Below are positions 25,280 through 35,132 of a stretch of 64,000 bases of DNA, in pieces (position 1 is the first letter of the stretch; every line of letters begins with the position of its first letter). Location of the stretch: positions 62,001-126,000 of the forward strand of contig JADYXW010000015.1 of NCBI GenBank assembly GCA_020853975.1. The letters run 5' to 3'. A program made the translations under genes and the position numbers. Source of the stretch: Phycisphaerales bacterium. Its GTDB lineage: Bacteria > Planctomycetota > Phycisphaerae > Phycisphaerales > UBA1924. The notes beneath the pieces are model-generated. The model searched no databases, was not told where the DNA came from, and was given only the letters and a program-made list of their open reading frames with translations.

Positions 25280-26548
25280 TTGTCCGACCAAACCTCTTCA
25301 ACACATTCCCGGACCCGGCCCCTGCGGATCGTGCTGCTGAACCAGCCCTTCTTCCCGGACGTGGTGGCCACAGCGCAGATGGGCAAGGACCTCGCGGACG
25401 TGCTGGCCAGGCGGGGTCACGAGGTCCACGCGATCGCCAGCCGCTCGATCTATGGAAACGCCGGCGCAACCCTGCCCTCGTGGGAAGTGGTCGCGGTGGA
25501 GGGCGCGGCCCAGCCGATCCGCGTGCACCGGGTCGGCGCGAGCCTGTTCGGCAAGGGGAGCCTCCCGGCGAGGCTGACGGACTTTGCGCTCTTTTATGTG
25601 CTCGCGCTCTGGAAGCTGCTGGTGATGCCCAGGCCGGACGTGGTGGTCTCGTTCACCACGCCGCCTCTCATCGGGTTCGCGGGGCTGCTGGCGAGGTTCT
25701 TCAGGGCCAGCCGCGCCGTGCACTGGATCATGGACCTGTACCCGGACGTGCTCGTGGCCTGCGGCGTGACGCCCGCGCGGGGCGTTGTGGCGAGGGTCGT
25801 CGGGTTCTTCTCGACCTGGCTCCTGCGCAGCAGCGACGCGAACGTGGTGCTCGGGCGCTGCATGGAGGAGCGAGTGCTCTCGCGGGGCGTGCGTGCCGAC
25901 CGGGTGGTGCGCATCCCCGTCTGGGCGGACCTTCGGGGCATCGAGCCCGTGCTCCACGAGCAGAACCCGTTCCGGGTGAGATGGGCCCCGCAAGGGCAGT
26001 TCGTCGTGATGTACTCCGGCAACTTCGGCCTGGGGCACGACGCCTCGACGATCCTGGATGCGATCCTGCGGCTGCGTGAGCACAAGGATATCGCGTTCGT
26101 CTTCGTGGGTTCGGGCAAGCGCAAGGCCGAGGTTCTGGAGTTTGTAGCCAAGCACGCGCTGACGAGCGTCTCGTGGAACGAGTACGCGCCGCGCGAGCAG
26201 CTCGGGCGGTCTCTCTCTGCGGGCGATGTGCACCTGATCTCGCTCCGCGAGGGCGCCGAGGGGGCGATCGTGCCGAGCAAGCTCTTCGGCATCATGGCGG
26301 TCGCGCGCCCGTCGCTGTTTGTGGGCAACCCGAAGTCGGAGATCGCCCGCGTGCTCGGGGAGTGCGGGGGCGGCATCGTGGTGCGTGAGGGGCAGGGCGA
26401 GGCGCTCGCGAGGGCCATCCTCGACCTGAGGGAGGATCCCGACCGCCGCCGGGCCATGGGCGAGCGGGCCCGGGGGGCGATCGCGGGCCGTTACGACAAG
26501 GAAACCGCCTGCGGCCAGTGGGCCGACCTGCTGGAGCGGCTTGGGTAG
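25280..26548 (+). CDS. Glycosyltransferase family 4 (WcaI-like)
   Basis: 422 residues with the two-Rossmann GT-B layout. The N-terminal half begins RIVLLNQPFFPDVVATAQ and contains HWIMDLYPDV; the C-terminal half contains YSGNFGLGHD, FVGSG and the E-x7-E-type region around EGAIVPSKLFGIMA. This pattern is typical of WcaI-like transferases of capsule or exopolysaccharide synthesis. The start is TTG at 25280, with GATAAT 9 bases upstream. No ATG gives the complete N-terminal beta strand. Together with the two FkbM genes it forms a small glycan-modification locus. Confidence 0.85.
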   Translation: MSDQTSSTHSRTRPLRIVLLNQPFFPDVVATAQMGKDLADVLARRGHEVHAIASRSIYGNAGATLPSWEVVAVEGAAQPIRVHRVGASLFGKGSLPARLTDFALFYVLALWKLLVMPRPDVVVSFTTPPLIGFAGLLARFFRASRAVHWIMDLYPDVLVACGVTPARGVVARVVGFFSTWLLRSSDANVVLGRCMEERVLSRGVRADRVVRIPVWADLRGIEPVLHEQNPFRVRWAPQGQFVVMYSGNFGLGHDASTILDAILRLREHKDIAFVFVGSGKRKAEVLEFVAKHALTSVSWNEYAPREQLGRSLSAGDVHLISLREGAEGAIVPSKLFGIMAVARPSLFVGNPKSEIARVLGECGGGIVVREGQGEALARAILDLREDPDRRRAMGERARGAIAGRYDKETACGQWADLLERLG

Positions 26549-26633
26549 GCCCGGCCGCCGCCAAAACCAAACCCGGGAAGCGGGTCCCGCCGATAGCAAC
26601 GTTGGCGCTGTCCGAGCGCGCAGGAGGCTGACC

Positions 26634-27842
26634 ATGGGCGCGGAGCGCTCTCTTTCGTGCGTGGTGCTCGTAGCGAGCGCGGGCCTGCTCGCGTCGTGCG
26701 GCGGGCCGGGCCAGCGCGCCACCCAGGACACCCCGACCCCCAACACCGGGCTCAACGCGCTCGCGACCGAGGGCGAACTCAAGCTCGCTTCGACGATCAA
26801 CGCGGAGCAGGGCCCTATCACCGAGTCCGAACGCACCGACCTCATCGCGCAGGCGGTCGCGGACCTGCGGGCCTACCAGGAGCGGAACCCATCCGCGGGG
26901 TTGAGCAGCCTGACCGGAGCCGCGGTGCCTACCGACCTGACCTCTATTCTGGGCGAAACGCCCGCCCCTGAGCCCGTCCCGGCGCTCTCGCCTGAGGCAG
27001 AGCCCGCGCAGGACGTGCTGGCACAGGCCGATCAGGCGTGGGCGGCGGCGGTGCCCACCCCCACCCCCGCGACCCAGCCCCAGCTCGCCCTGGCCGAGCC
27101 GGAGGACCCGCTCGCGGAGCTTGCGTCCCGCATGGCCAGGCTGCTGCGAGAGCCCCCGCTTGGGAGTGAACGCCTGTCAGACGCGGCGGCCCTGGCGGCG
27201 ATCGAATCCGTCAAACCGGGCGTGCTCGCGACCATTGAGTCGCCCACAAACGCGCTGGGGCCCAAGCTGAGCCCCGCGGACCTGCACGCCCTCATCGATG
27301 CCCGCGAGAGGTTGCTCGCCAACCCCACCGAGGCCAACCGCACGCTGCTGAAGTCGCTCGCGAAGATCGCGCCCGCGGGAGGGGTTCGCGTCTCCCGCGC
27401 CGTGCTGTGCAGGCGGGTCGAGGGGTTCGGCAGGTATGAGCCCCTGACCACGGACACCTTTGTCGCCGGGCGGCCCGTTCGGGCGATCGTTTACACGGAG
27501 CTTGACGGCTTTGTGGCCCGTGCGGCCAAGCCCGGAGACCCTGTGCAGGGCGGCGTGCCGATGGGCGAGCAGGTCTCCGTCGAGCTCACCCAGTCGCTCA
27601 CGCTGTTTCACGATGTGGATGGGCTGCAGGCCTGGCACAAGCCCGCGCAGCGCGTGGTCGAGACGACCCGGGCCGCCCGGCGGGACTTCTACCTGATCCA
27701 CACGATCGAGCTGCCCGCGAACCTTACGATCGGAAAGTACCGCCTGAAGGTGACCGTGGCGGACGCAACCTCCGGCGCGTCGGACGAGGTCACGATGCCG
27801 ATCACGATCGTCGCTTCGCCGGTACCCAAGGGAAGCCGATAG
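26634..27842 (+). CDS. Predicted lipoprotein of unknown function
   Basis: 402 residues. The signal sequence ends in the lipobox LLASC (Cys22). A Pro/Ala/Glu-rich linker spans about residues 95-160. The C-terminal 130 residues (from VSRAVLCRRVEGFGRYEP) look like a folded beta-rich domain ending in YRLKVTVADATSG, similar in shape to immunoglobulin-like adhesive domains, but I assign no family. The start is certain: AGGAGG stands 7 bases before ATG 26634. Its stop is 3 bases from the convergent BtuF-like gene. Confidence 0.7.
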   Translation: MGAERSLSCVVLVASAGLLASCGGPGQRATQDTPTPNTGLNALATEGELKLASTINAEQGPITESERTDLIAQAVADLRAYQERNPSAGLSSLTGAAVPTDLTSILGETPAPEPVPALSPEAEPAQDVLAQADQAWAAAVPTPTPATQPQLALAEPEDPLAELASRMARLLREPPLGSERLSDAAALAAIESVKPGVLATIESPTNALGPKLSPADLHALIDARERLLANPTEANRTLLKSLAKIAPAGGVRVSRAVLCRRVEGFGRYEPLTTDTFVAGRPVRAIVYTELDGFVARAAKPGDPVQGGVPMGEQVSVELTQSLTLFHDVDGLQAWHKPAQRVVETTRAARRDFYLIHTIELPANLTIGKYRLKVTVADATSGASDEVTMPITIVASPVPKGSR

Positions 27843-27845
27843 GGG

Positions 27846-28823
27846 TTAGGCGAGGACCGCCCACGGAAAGCCGGGGGGCACGAGCCCGGGGCGGTTGTTG
27901 AGCCATCCAACCAACCACTCGAAGGCATCCACAAGGCGGGGCCCCGGGCGGTTGAACATCTGGTTGCCGTCGACGACCGCGACGCGCCCGGACTTCACGG
28001 CGGGCAGCGCCCCCCACCAGGGCAGGCCGGCGAGGGCACGTGCGTGCGTCAGGGCGCCGGCGAGGGAGACGCCGCAGGGCGCGATGACCAGCCACTCTGG
28101 CGCTGAGGCGACCAGTTCGTCGGGTGTCAGCCTGCGGGACTTGCCCGCGAGGCGCTGTGCGACCTGCGGGCCGCTGGCTGCACCGGCGCCCGGGTCCGGC
28201 CGGGTCGGGTTGAGGGGGTGGCGACCCCCGGCACGTTCGATCATCTGAACCGTCCAGTGCCCGGCACCGAAGAGAGGGTCGGTCCATTCAAGGAAGCCGA
28301 CGCAGGGCCCGTCGTCGTATGGGTTCACAAACTCCGAGGCGGCGAACAGGCGCTCGCGCAGCGAAACGACGGCCCTGGCGCCTTCGTCCTCCAGGCCCGC
28401 CGCCCGGGCGATGCGGGCCACGTCGTCCAGCACGTCCTCGATGCCACTGGGGTTGAGGGTGAGGATCGTTGCGTCGGGGCATGAGTCCCGCACCGCGCGT
28501 TCCACGCTCGCGAGGTCGATGGAGCAGACGCCGCAGAGGGTCTGAGTCAGAATGACGTCCGGTTTCAGCGAGGCCAGTCGCTCCGCGTCCAGGGAGCAGA
28601 GCGAGCCGGCCTCCGCGATGGAGCGGCTGACGGAGGCGTCGATCTGGGCGGGAGTGCGCCCGAGCACCCGGGGAACGGTGAGAACCGGCACATGGCCGAG
28701 GCCGGGCGGGAAGTCGCACTCGTGGCAGCGACCCACGAGCTGGGACAGCCCCCCCACCAGAGCCAGAGCCTCCGTGGCAGAGGGCACGAGGCTGACGATC
28801 CGCGGGAGGGCGCTGGCGGGCAT
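27846..28823 (-). CDS. BtuF-like substrate-binding protein (periplasmic-binding-2 fold)
   Basis: 325 residues. The pattern starting RIVSLVPSATEALALVGG and continuing with GR.HECDFPP, the Cys pair in TLCGVCSID, and GFLEWTDPLFGAGHW places it among cobalamin/iron-siderophore type binding proteins of the BtuF branch. There is no signal peptide, which is common in the stand-alone cytosolic members, so a transport role is uncertain. No permease or ATPase partner is adjacent. GGAG lies 6 bases before ATG 28823. Confidence 0.8.
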   Translation of the reverse strand: MPASALPRIVSLVPSATEALALVGGLSQLVGRCHECDFPPGLGHVPVLTVPRVLGRTPAQIDASVSRSIAEAGSLCSLDAERLASLKPDVILTQTLCGVCSIDLASVERAVRDSCPDATILTLNPSGIEDVLDDVARIARAAGLEDEGARAVVSLRERLFAASEFVNPYDDGPCVGFLEWTDPLFGAGHWTVQMIERAGGRHPLNPTRPDPGAGAASGPQVAQRLAGKSRRLTPDELVASAPEWLVIAPCGVSLAGALTHARALAGLPWWGALPAVKSGRVAVVDGNQMFNRPGPRLVDAFEWLVGWLNNRPGLVPPGFPWAVLA

Positions 28824-28956
28824 GAGGACTCCGATGGTTGCGGCCCGAGGGCCTATCTTTCACTCTATCTCCCACGATGCAGCCGAAAGCATGGTGGGCC
28901 GGTAGAGGTTGAGCGTCGGCGGTACGGAAACCGCCCGGCCCAAGGAGGATTCGCCC

Positions 28957-31509
28957 GTGCGCTCACAGGTGAACGCGATTCGGCGTCCGTTGCTCGTCAC
29001 GTGCCTGGCGGGCTCGCTGTGCGCCGTGGCACAGGGGCAGAACAAGGCCGTGCCGATCGACGCGCCCAAGGGGGCGCCCGTCGCCCAGCCCGCGGCGCAG
29101 CCCGCCGCGCCCCCCGCGGACGCCCCGGCCAGGCAGGTGCCCGCCCTGGAGGGCGACCCGGACACAGTGACGCTGGCGGCGTTCTCCGAGCCGGTGGCGC
29201 TCAGTGCGCTCATCGAGATGGTCGCAACGACGCTGAACGTGAACATCTCGACCCTGGGTGACGTGCCCGGGACTGTCGTCTTCAACGCGCCCGTCGCGGT
29301 GCACAAGGACGACCTGCTGCCCCTGCTCGCATCGCTGCTGGAGCAGCAGCAGTTCACGATCGTGCAGGACCGGTTCGGGTGGTACACGGTGCACGCGTTG
29401 CAGAACGTGAACGCCAACCCCGGGACCGCCGGGAAGGAAGCGATGAGCTCCACCCGCGTCTTCCGGACGCCCAACATGCGCCCCACGGCGCTCAAGGCGC
29501 CGCTGGAGGCGGTGCTGGCCCCCGGCGCGCAGGGGGGGGCCGCGAAGCAGTACGCGTACGTGGACGACCTGGGCGTCATCATCGCCACGGACAGCCCGAA
29601 GAAGCTCGACGCGGTCAAGGACATCATCGACCGCATCATCGCGGAGTACTCCCGGATGGAGTACGTCCGCATCGACCTTGACCACATCACGGGCTCCGCG
29701 GCACGGGAGCGAGCGCTGCAGCTCGTCGGACAGATCGGCCAGCCCGTGGGCCGGACCGGTGGGACCGAGGCGGGCCAGGGCAACCAGCAGGTCGCAAAGT
29801 CCAACCAGGGCGTGGCGCTCGACAATCTGGGAGACCGCCTGACGACCGACGCGCAGGGGAACGCGCTGATCTTCCGCGGCACGCCGGGGGAGATCGAGCA
29901 GCTCCGCAAGCTGCTGGTGCTGATCGACGTGCCCAACACGCTGACGCCCCGGAGCTACGAGGCCGGGTCGTCCGCGGTCGAGATCGCGAACATCGCGCGG
30001 AACCGGGGCCTTGGTGAGATCGTGACTATCGCCAACGACCGCCAGTTGGGCGACGCGGGGTTCTTCAACAACCGGGGCCAGGGCAGCCAGAACCCGCAGG
30101 CGAACAACACGCCCGGCGTGGGCGGGCCCGTCATCGTGGTCGACGAGAAGCGCGGGCGGATCGTGTACTACGGCACCCCCTCCCAACAGGAGCAGCTCGC
30201 GGCCCTGCTGAAGGAGCTGGATACAGAGGCGGAGCAGATCGTGCTCCGCGTGCACAAGCTCCGCAACGCGAAGGCGGAGGACATCCAGGAAATCCTGCTG
30301 GGCATCATCCAGAACCAGGCCCCGATGGGCGATTCCCTGCTGCCGGGCGACACGCAGGGCAGCCGTCCGGGGCGGTTCAACGCGAACCAGCGTCAGCAGA
30401 ACAACCCGTCGAGCACCGTGATCGTGCGGGACGGTTCATCCGGGGACGAGGGCTTCAGCATTGATTCCGAGCAGGCCTTTGTCATCGCGGACGTTCCCAA
30501 CAACCAGGTCATCGTGAAGGCGCCCGCGGCCCAGCAGCCCGAGTTCGCCCGGCTCATCGAGAGGCTCGACCTGCGGCGCCCGCAGGTGTACGTCGAGGCG
30601 AAGATCGTCGCTGTCACAGCCGACGACCGGCTGCACACCGCCTTCGAGACGCAGATCATCAACGCCAGCGGCACCGGTGGCGTCTTTCAGCAGGGCTTCG
30701 GGCTCTCGACTGCGGGCACGGGAGGCACGCAGCCGATCCTCAACCCGCGCGTCGTCGCGGCGGGGCTCACGGGCTTCACCGGCGCCATCATCCGCAGCGA
30801 CCAGATCCCCGTCATCATGACCGCGCTCGCCAACGAGACCGACTCCCGCGTCATCGCCAGCCCGCAACTGCTGGTTGACGACAACGAGAACGCCAAGGTC
30901 GCCACCATCGACAGCCAGCCCGTGCAGGTCATCTCCCGGGGCACCAACGGCCAGGGAGACATCGTGACCTCGGGCGAGGACGCGACCGCCGAGACGTCGC
31001 TCGATGTGACTCCCCACATCTCCGATGGCGGGTACATGAGGCTCGAGTACACGATCAAGCTCGAGAACTTCACGGGCGATGGCTCGCAGGGCCTCTCGCC
31101 CCCCAAGCTCACCAACAACATCAACTCCGAGAGCATCACGGTGCCATCGGACTCCACGGTGGTCATCGGCGGGCTGGTCATCGACAACAAGACCAAGACC
31201 GTCGCCAAGATCCCGCTCCTGGGGGACATCCCGCTGGTCGGCTTGCTCTTCCAGGACCGGTCCACCACCAACCGCAAGACCGTGCTCTACGTGTTCCTGA
31301 CGCCCCGCATCCTCCGCGACCCCACCTTCACGGACCTGAAGCTGCTCACGAAGGGCCCCCAATCGTTCTCGGGGCTCAAGGCCGACATGCCCGAGCTCAA
31401 GCCCTCCGCGAGCGAGATCCTCTGGCCCGACGATGCGCCGCCCTCGCCCAAGTCCGTTCCCGACGCGGGGCCATCCGCCGACGCGGGCGCAGGACCGAGC
31501 CCCGACTGA
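28957..31509 (+). CDS. Secretin (GspD/PilQ family)
   Basis: 850 residues. A signal peptide (LLVTCLAGSLCAVAQG) is followed by an Ala/Pro linker, an N0/STN-like domain (VTLAAFSEPVALSALIEMV), repeated N1-N3 domains each with a RVH/RVF.LRNAKAEDI-type unit, and the C-terminal secretin barrel domain ending in the signature IPLLGDIPLVGLLF. It forms the outer-membrane channel of type II secretion or a type IV pilus. The GTG at 28957 was chosen because AAGGAGGA stands 7 bases upstream; the frame is open from TTG 28909. The GspE gene follows after 6 bases. Confidence 0.92.
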   Translation: MRSQVNAIRRPLLVTCLAGSLCAVAQGQNKAVPIDAPKGAPVAQPAAQPAAPPADAPARQVPALEGDPDTVTLAAFSEPVALSALIEMVATTLNVNISTLGDVPGTVVFNAPVAVHKDDLLPLLASLLEQQQFTIVQDRFGWYTVHALQNVNANPGTAGKEAMSSTRVFRTPNMRPTALKAPLEAVLAPGAQGGAAKQYAYVDDLGVIIATDSPKKLDAVKDIIDRIIAEYSRMEYVRIDLDHITGSAARERALQLVGQIGQPVGRTGGTEAGQGNQQVAKSNQGVALDNLGDRLTTDAQGNALIFRGTPGEIEQLRKLLVLIDVPNTLTPRSYEAGSSAVEIANIARNRGLGEIVTIANDRQLGDAGFFNNRGQGSQNPQANNTPGVGGPVIVVDEKRGRIVYYGTPSQQEQLAALLKELDTEAEQIVLRVHKLRNAKAEDIQEILLGIIQNQAPMGDSLLPGDTQGSRPGRFNANQRQQNNPSSTVIVRDGSSGDEGFSIDSEQAFVIADVPNNQVIVKAPAAQQPEFARLIERLDLRRPQVYVEAKIVAVTADDRLHTAFETQIINASGTGGVFQQGFGLSTAGTGGTQPILNPRVVAAGLTGFTGAIIRSDQIPVIMTALANETDSRVIASPQLLVDDNENAKVATIDSQPVQVISRGTNGQGDIVTSGEDATAETSLDVTPHISDGGYMRLEYTIKLENFTGDGSQGLSPPKLTNNINSESITVPSDSTVVIGGLVIDNKTKTVAKIPLLGDIPLVGLLFQDRSTTNRKTVLYVFLTPRILRDPTFTDLKLLTKGPQSFSGLKADMPELKPSASEILWPDDAPPSPKSVPDAGPSADAGAGPSPD

Positions 31510-31515
31510 TCTCCC

Positions 31516-33219
31516 ATGACCGGCAGCCGCCTCAACCCGCTCGCGAAGCGAGCCGCACCGCCGGCGAAGGCTCCATCGGGCCCGAGCAGCGGGGAGCTCG
31601 CGCGGATTTCGTCTCTGCTGGGGCCGCTCTCGCTCAGCCCCGAGCAGGTCAGGCAGTTTCCCGCGATCGAGGGGTCCGACGAAGAGCCCTGGGACGTGAT
31701 GCTGCAGTTGCTGGCGACCGACGAGCACCAGGCGCTCGAGGCGTTGAGCAGGCGCACGGGCCTGGACTTCGTGCCCGAGCCGAAGGGCCACGAGTCCGCG
31801 ACCAGGTTCTATGAGGTCGTGCCCCCGGACATGGCGAGAGGCCGGCTGGTCGCGGGCCTTGAATCCGACGGGCAGCGCATGACCATCGCGACGGCGCAGC
31901 CCCTGCAGCCCGCGGCGTTCCAGATGGTCGAGGACCTGCTGGGCATGCCCGTGAAGATCGTGCTCTCGCCCCGCGCGGGCGTGGCAAACCTGATCAACCG
32001 CGGGTACGAGCAGCGGCAGGACCTGGTCACCGAGATCATCGAGGAGATGCCGCTGGACGAGCGGGCCATCGCGTCTGCGGCGGGGGCCGCGGGCCAGGCG
32101 ACGGACCTGCTGCAGCTCGCGCGCCAGACGCCCGTGATCCGGCTGGTCAACATGATCCTCTTCGAGGCGCTGCGACGGCGCGCCAGCGACGTCCACGTGC
32201 ACCCGCAGGAGACCAAGCTGCTGATCCGGTTCCGCATCGACGGCATGCTTGTCGACGCCTTCTCTCCGCCCGCGTCGCTCGCGCCCGCGATCTCCTCGCG
32301 ATTGAAGGTCATGACCGAGCTGGACATCGCCAACCGGCACTCGCCCCAGGACGGGCACACGTCCGTCCGCATCGGCAGCCGCAAGGTCGATATCCGGTTC
32401 TCCGCCATTCCCACGGTGTACGGCGAGCGGCTGGTGCTGCGATTGCTGGACCAGACCGCGACGCAGCTCTCGCTCGACGAGATCGGCATGACACGGCCCA
32501 TGCAGACGCAGCTGCTGGACCTGGTCGAGCGTCCCACGGGCATCATCCTGGTCACGGGCCCCACCGGCAGCGGCAAGACGACGACGCTGTACGCGGCGCT
32601 CTCACGCATCGACCGCGCCAGCCGCAACGTTATGACCATCGAGGACCCGGTGGAGTATCACCTCGACGGCATCTCGCAGATGCAGGTGAACCCCAAGCGG
32701 GGCGTCACGTTCGCCACCGGGCTTCGTGCGCTGCTCCGCCAGGACCCGGACGTGATCCTGGTGGGCGAGATCCGCGACAACGAAACGGCGCAGCTCGCGG
32801 TCCAGGCCTCTCTCACGGGCCACCTGGTGCTGGCCACCCTGCACACCAACGACGCGCCCAGCGCGATCACAAGGCTCATCGACATCGGCGTGGAGCCGTT
32901 CCTCATCACCAGCAGCCTGCTCGCCACTGTCGCGCAGCGGCTGCTGCGGCGCACGTGCGCGGTCTGCGGCGGGACCGGCGCCGGGGCCGCTGGACGCTGC
33001 GAGGCGTGCTTCGGAACGGGGTACAAGGGGCGACTGGCGGTCTACGAGATCATGCTCATGACCGACGAGCTGCGCAAGATGACGGGCGAGCGGGCCGACG
33101 CCGTGAGGCTGTACGACGCCGCGAAGCGTGACGGCTTCCAGCCCATGCGTGAGGACGCGCTGACGAAGGTGAGGCTGGGGCTCACCGACGAGGCGGAGGT
33201 CTACCGCGTCCTGCACTGA
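31516..33219 (+). CDS. Type II secretion / pilus assembly ATPase (GspE/PilB family), copy 1
   Basis: 567 residues. An N-terminal GspE-II domain precedes the hexameric ATPase core. Walker A is GPTGSGKT at residues 348-355; the Asp box, DPDVILVGEIRD (Walker B) and the His box (ATLHTND) follow. A C4 zinc site is at Cys481, Cys484, Cys495 and Cys498. It powers pseudopilus or pilus assembly from the cytoplasmic face of the membrane. It forms a two-gene unit with the secretin. Its TGA ends 2 bases before the stop of the second, convergent ATPase. Confidence 0.92.
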   Translation: MTGSRLNPLAKRAAPPAKAPSGPSSGELARISSLLGPLSLSPEQVRQFPAIEGSDEEPWDVMLQLLATDEHQALEALSRRTGLDFVPEPKGHESATRFYEVVPPDMARGRLVAGLESDGQRMTIATAQPLQPAAFQMVEDLLGMPVKIVLSPRAGVANLINRGYEQRQDLVTEIIEEMPLDERAIASAAGAAGQATDLLQLARQTPVIRLVNMILFEALRRRASDVHVHPQETKLLIRFRIDGMLVDAFSPPASLAPAISSRLKVMTELDIANRHSPQDGHTSVRIGSRKVDIRFSAIPTVYGERLVLRLLDQTATQLSLDEIGMTRPMQTQLLDLVERPTGIILVTGPTGSGKTTTLYAALSRIDRASRNVMTIEDPVEYHLDGISQMQVNPKRGVTFATGLRALLRQDPDVILVGEIRDNETAQLAVQASLTGHLVLATLHTNDAPSAITRLIDIGVEPFLITSSLLATVAQRLLRRTCAVCGGTGAGAAGRCEACFGTGYKGRLAVYEIMLMTDELRKMTGERADAVRLYDAAKRDGFQPMREDALTKVRLGLTDEAEVYRVLH

Positions 33220-33221
33220 GC

Positions 33222-35093
33222 CTAGTGCGAGCCCTCGGTGACCCGCAGGACTTCCGTCATGGTGGTGGTGCCGGCGCCGACCTTTCGCATGCCGTCCTGG
33301 CGCAGCGTGACCATTCCCCGCTCGATGCACGTGCGCCGGAACTCGGCGACGTTCGGGTTGCCGGCGATGATGTCGCGGAGCTGGTCGTCAACGACGAGCA
33401 GCTCGTAGATGCCCACGCGGCCCGAGTACCCGGTCTTGCGGCACTTGTCGCAGCCCACCGGCAGCCACATCTCGTCGTTGGCGAAGCCGTGGAGCGACAG
33501 AAACTCGGCCATGTCGTCCGAGGGCTTGCCCATCTTCTTGCAGTGGGTGCAGAGCCTGCGGAGCAGCCGCTGGGCGAGCACCGCGTTCACCGCGGCGCCG
33601 ACCAGGAAAGGCTCCAGGCCGATGTTTACCAGGCGCGTCACGCTGCCCGGGGCGTCGTTGGTGTGCAGGGTGCTCAGCACCAGGTGGCCCGTGAGGGAGG
33701 CCTGCACCGCGGTCAGGGCGGTCTCCATGTCACGGATCTCGCCGAGCAGGATCACGTCGGGGTCCTGGCGGAGCAGGGCCTTGAGCGCGACGCCGAAGGT
33801 CATTCCCGCCTTCTCGTGCGTCTGGGTCTGGGTCACTCCCTCCAGGGTGTACTCCACCGGGTCTTCGACGGTGGAGATGTTCAGGCTGTTGCGGTCGAGC
33901 TGGCGGAGCGACGCGTAGAGCGTCGTCGTCTTGCCGCTGCCCGTGGGGCCCGTGACCAGGATGATGCCGTGGGGAGAGTCGATCTGTTTCTTCCAGATCG
34001 TGAGGGTGTCCTCCGCGAAGCCCAGGTCGTCGAGGTTGACCGAGATGGACTTGTCGTTGAGGATTCGCATCACCGTCTTCTCGCCCCCCACGCAGGGAAG
34101 GGTCGAGACGCGGAGATCGACCTTCCGCTGGGCGACGATGGCGCGGATGCGCCCGTCCTGCGGGATACGGCGCTGGTCGATGGCCATGCCGGCCATGATC
34201 TTCAGGCGGCTGGTGATCGCTGAGCCCATGCCCACGGGAGGGTTCAGCACCTCGTAGAGCTCGCCGTCGATGCGGAAGCGGACCTTCAGCTTCTTCTCGC
34301 CCGGCTCGATGTGGATGTCGCTGGCCCCCTGCTGCACCGCGAGCTGTATGATGTGGTTGACGTAGCGGATGACCGGGCCGTCCGCGGCCTCCTTGCCCGT
34401 GTCCACTTCCTCGGTCTGGGGCTTGTCCACCTGGACGTCGCCCTCCTGCACCTCCGCGAGGATCTGGTTGACGTCAACCGCCTCCTCCGGTTTCTCGCCC
34501 AGGATCTCGAGCGCGCCGCGCACGTCGAACGCGGGGATCGCGACCATCTTCACGGACTGCACGCCCAGGGCCGTGCGGATCTCGTCGAGGAGGAAGACGT
34601 TCTCGGGCTGGGTGGTCCCGACGACGACGCGGTTGCCGTCGGTCCGCAGCGGGACGATCTGGTTCTGTTTGCAGAAGGAGGCGGTGAGGCGCTGCAGCAT
34701 CTTGCCGTCGAATCCGCCGTCAAGCCCCTTGTGAAAGTCGATCCGCTCGAAGGGGATGCCCGCGACCTCGGCGGCGGCCTTCTGAACCGCGATCTCGTCC
34801 GCACCCTGCTCGATGATCGCGTCCGCGAGCTTCTTGCCGGGCGAGGCCTTCACGACCTGCTGGGCCACCGTCAGCCGTTCGGAGGTGATGACGCCCTGCG
34901 CGACCAGCACCTGCCCCAGGTCATCGCCCTTGGTCGCGAGGGGCGCGGCACGCTGGTGCGCGGGCACCGCGGGCACGGGCGCGAGCGCGGCCTCGGCCTG
35001 GTCCACGCGGTGCTTCGGCGCCGCGGGCTTCGAATCTCCGGAGCCCTGAACCCCCAGCTCGTTCAGGATGTCATCGATGTTGTACTTCGCCAC
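33222..35093 (-). CDS. Type II secretion / pilus assembly ATPase (GspE/PilB family), copy 2
   Basis: 623 residues. The order is an N-terminal Ala/Pro linker, a GspE-II/MshEN domain (GQVLVAQGVITSERL), and the ATPase core with Walker A GPTGSGKT at 382-389, DPDVILLGEIRD and the His box STLHTND. The tetracysteine is CTHC (515, 518) and CDKC near 550. It is the last gene of the pilM-N-O-P-like operon. Its sequence differs clearly from copy 1 outside the core, so the two probably serve different steps or machines. Confidence 0.92.
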   Translation of the reverse strand: MAKYNIDDILNELGVQGSGDSKPAAPKHRVDQAEAALAPVPAVPAHQRAAPLATKGDDLGQVLVAQGVITSERLTVAQQVVKASPGKKLADAIIEQGADEIAVQKAAAEVAGIPFERIDFHKGLDGGFDGKMLQRLTASFCKQNQIVPLRTDGNRVVVGTTQPENVFLLDEIRTALGVQSVKMVAIPAFDVRGALEILGEKPEEAVDVNQILAEVQEGDVQVDKPQTEEVDTGKEAADGPVIRYVNHIIQLAVQQGASDIHIEPGEKKLKVRFRIDGELYEVLNPPVGMGSAITSRLKIMAGMAIDQRRIPQDGRIRAIVAQRKVDLRVSTLPCVGGEKTVMRILNDKSISVNLDDLGFAEDTLTIWKKQIDSPHGIILVTGPTGSGKTTTLYASLRQLDRNSLNISTVEDPVEYTLEGVTQTQTHEKAGMTFGVALKALLRQDPDVILLGEIRDMETALTAVQASLTGHLVLSTLHTNDAPGSVTRLVNIGLEPFLVGAAVNAVLAQRLLRRLCTHCKKMGKPSDDMAEFLSLHGFANDEMWLPVGCDKCRKTGYSGRVGIYELLVVDDQLRDIIAGNPNVAEFRRTCIERGMVTLRQDGMRKVGAGTTTMTEVLRVTEGSH

Positions 35094-35132
35094 TCCCTGG
35101 CCTCCGGATCATGTTTGTTGGGCGCGGGCGCT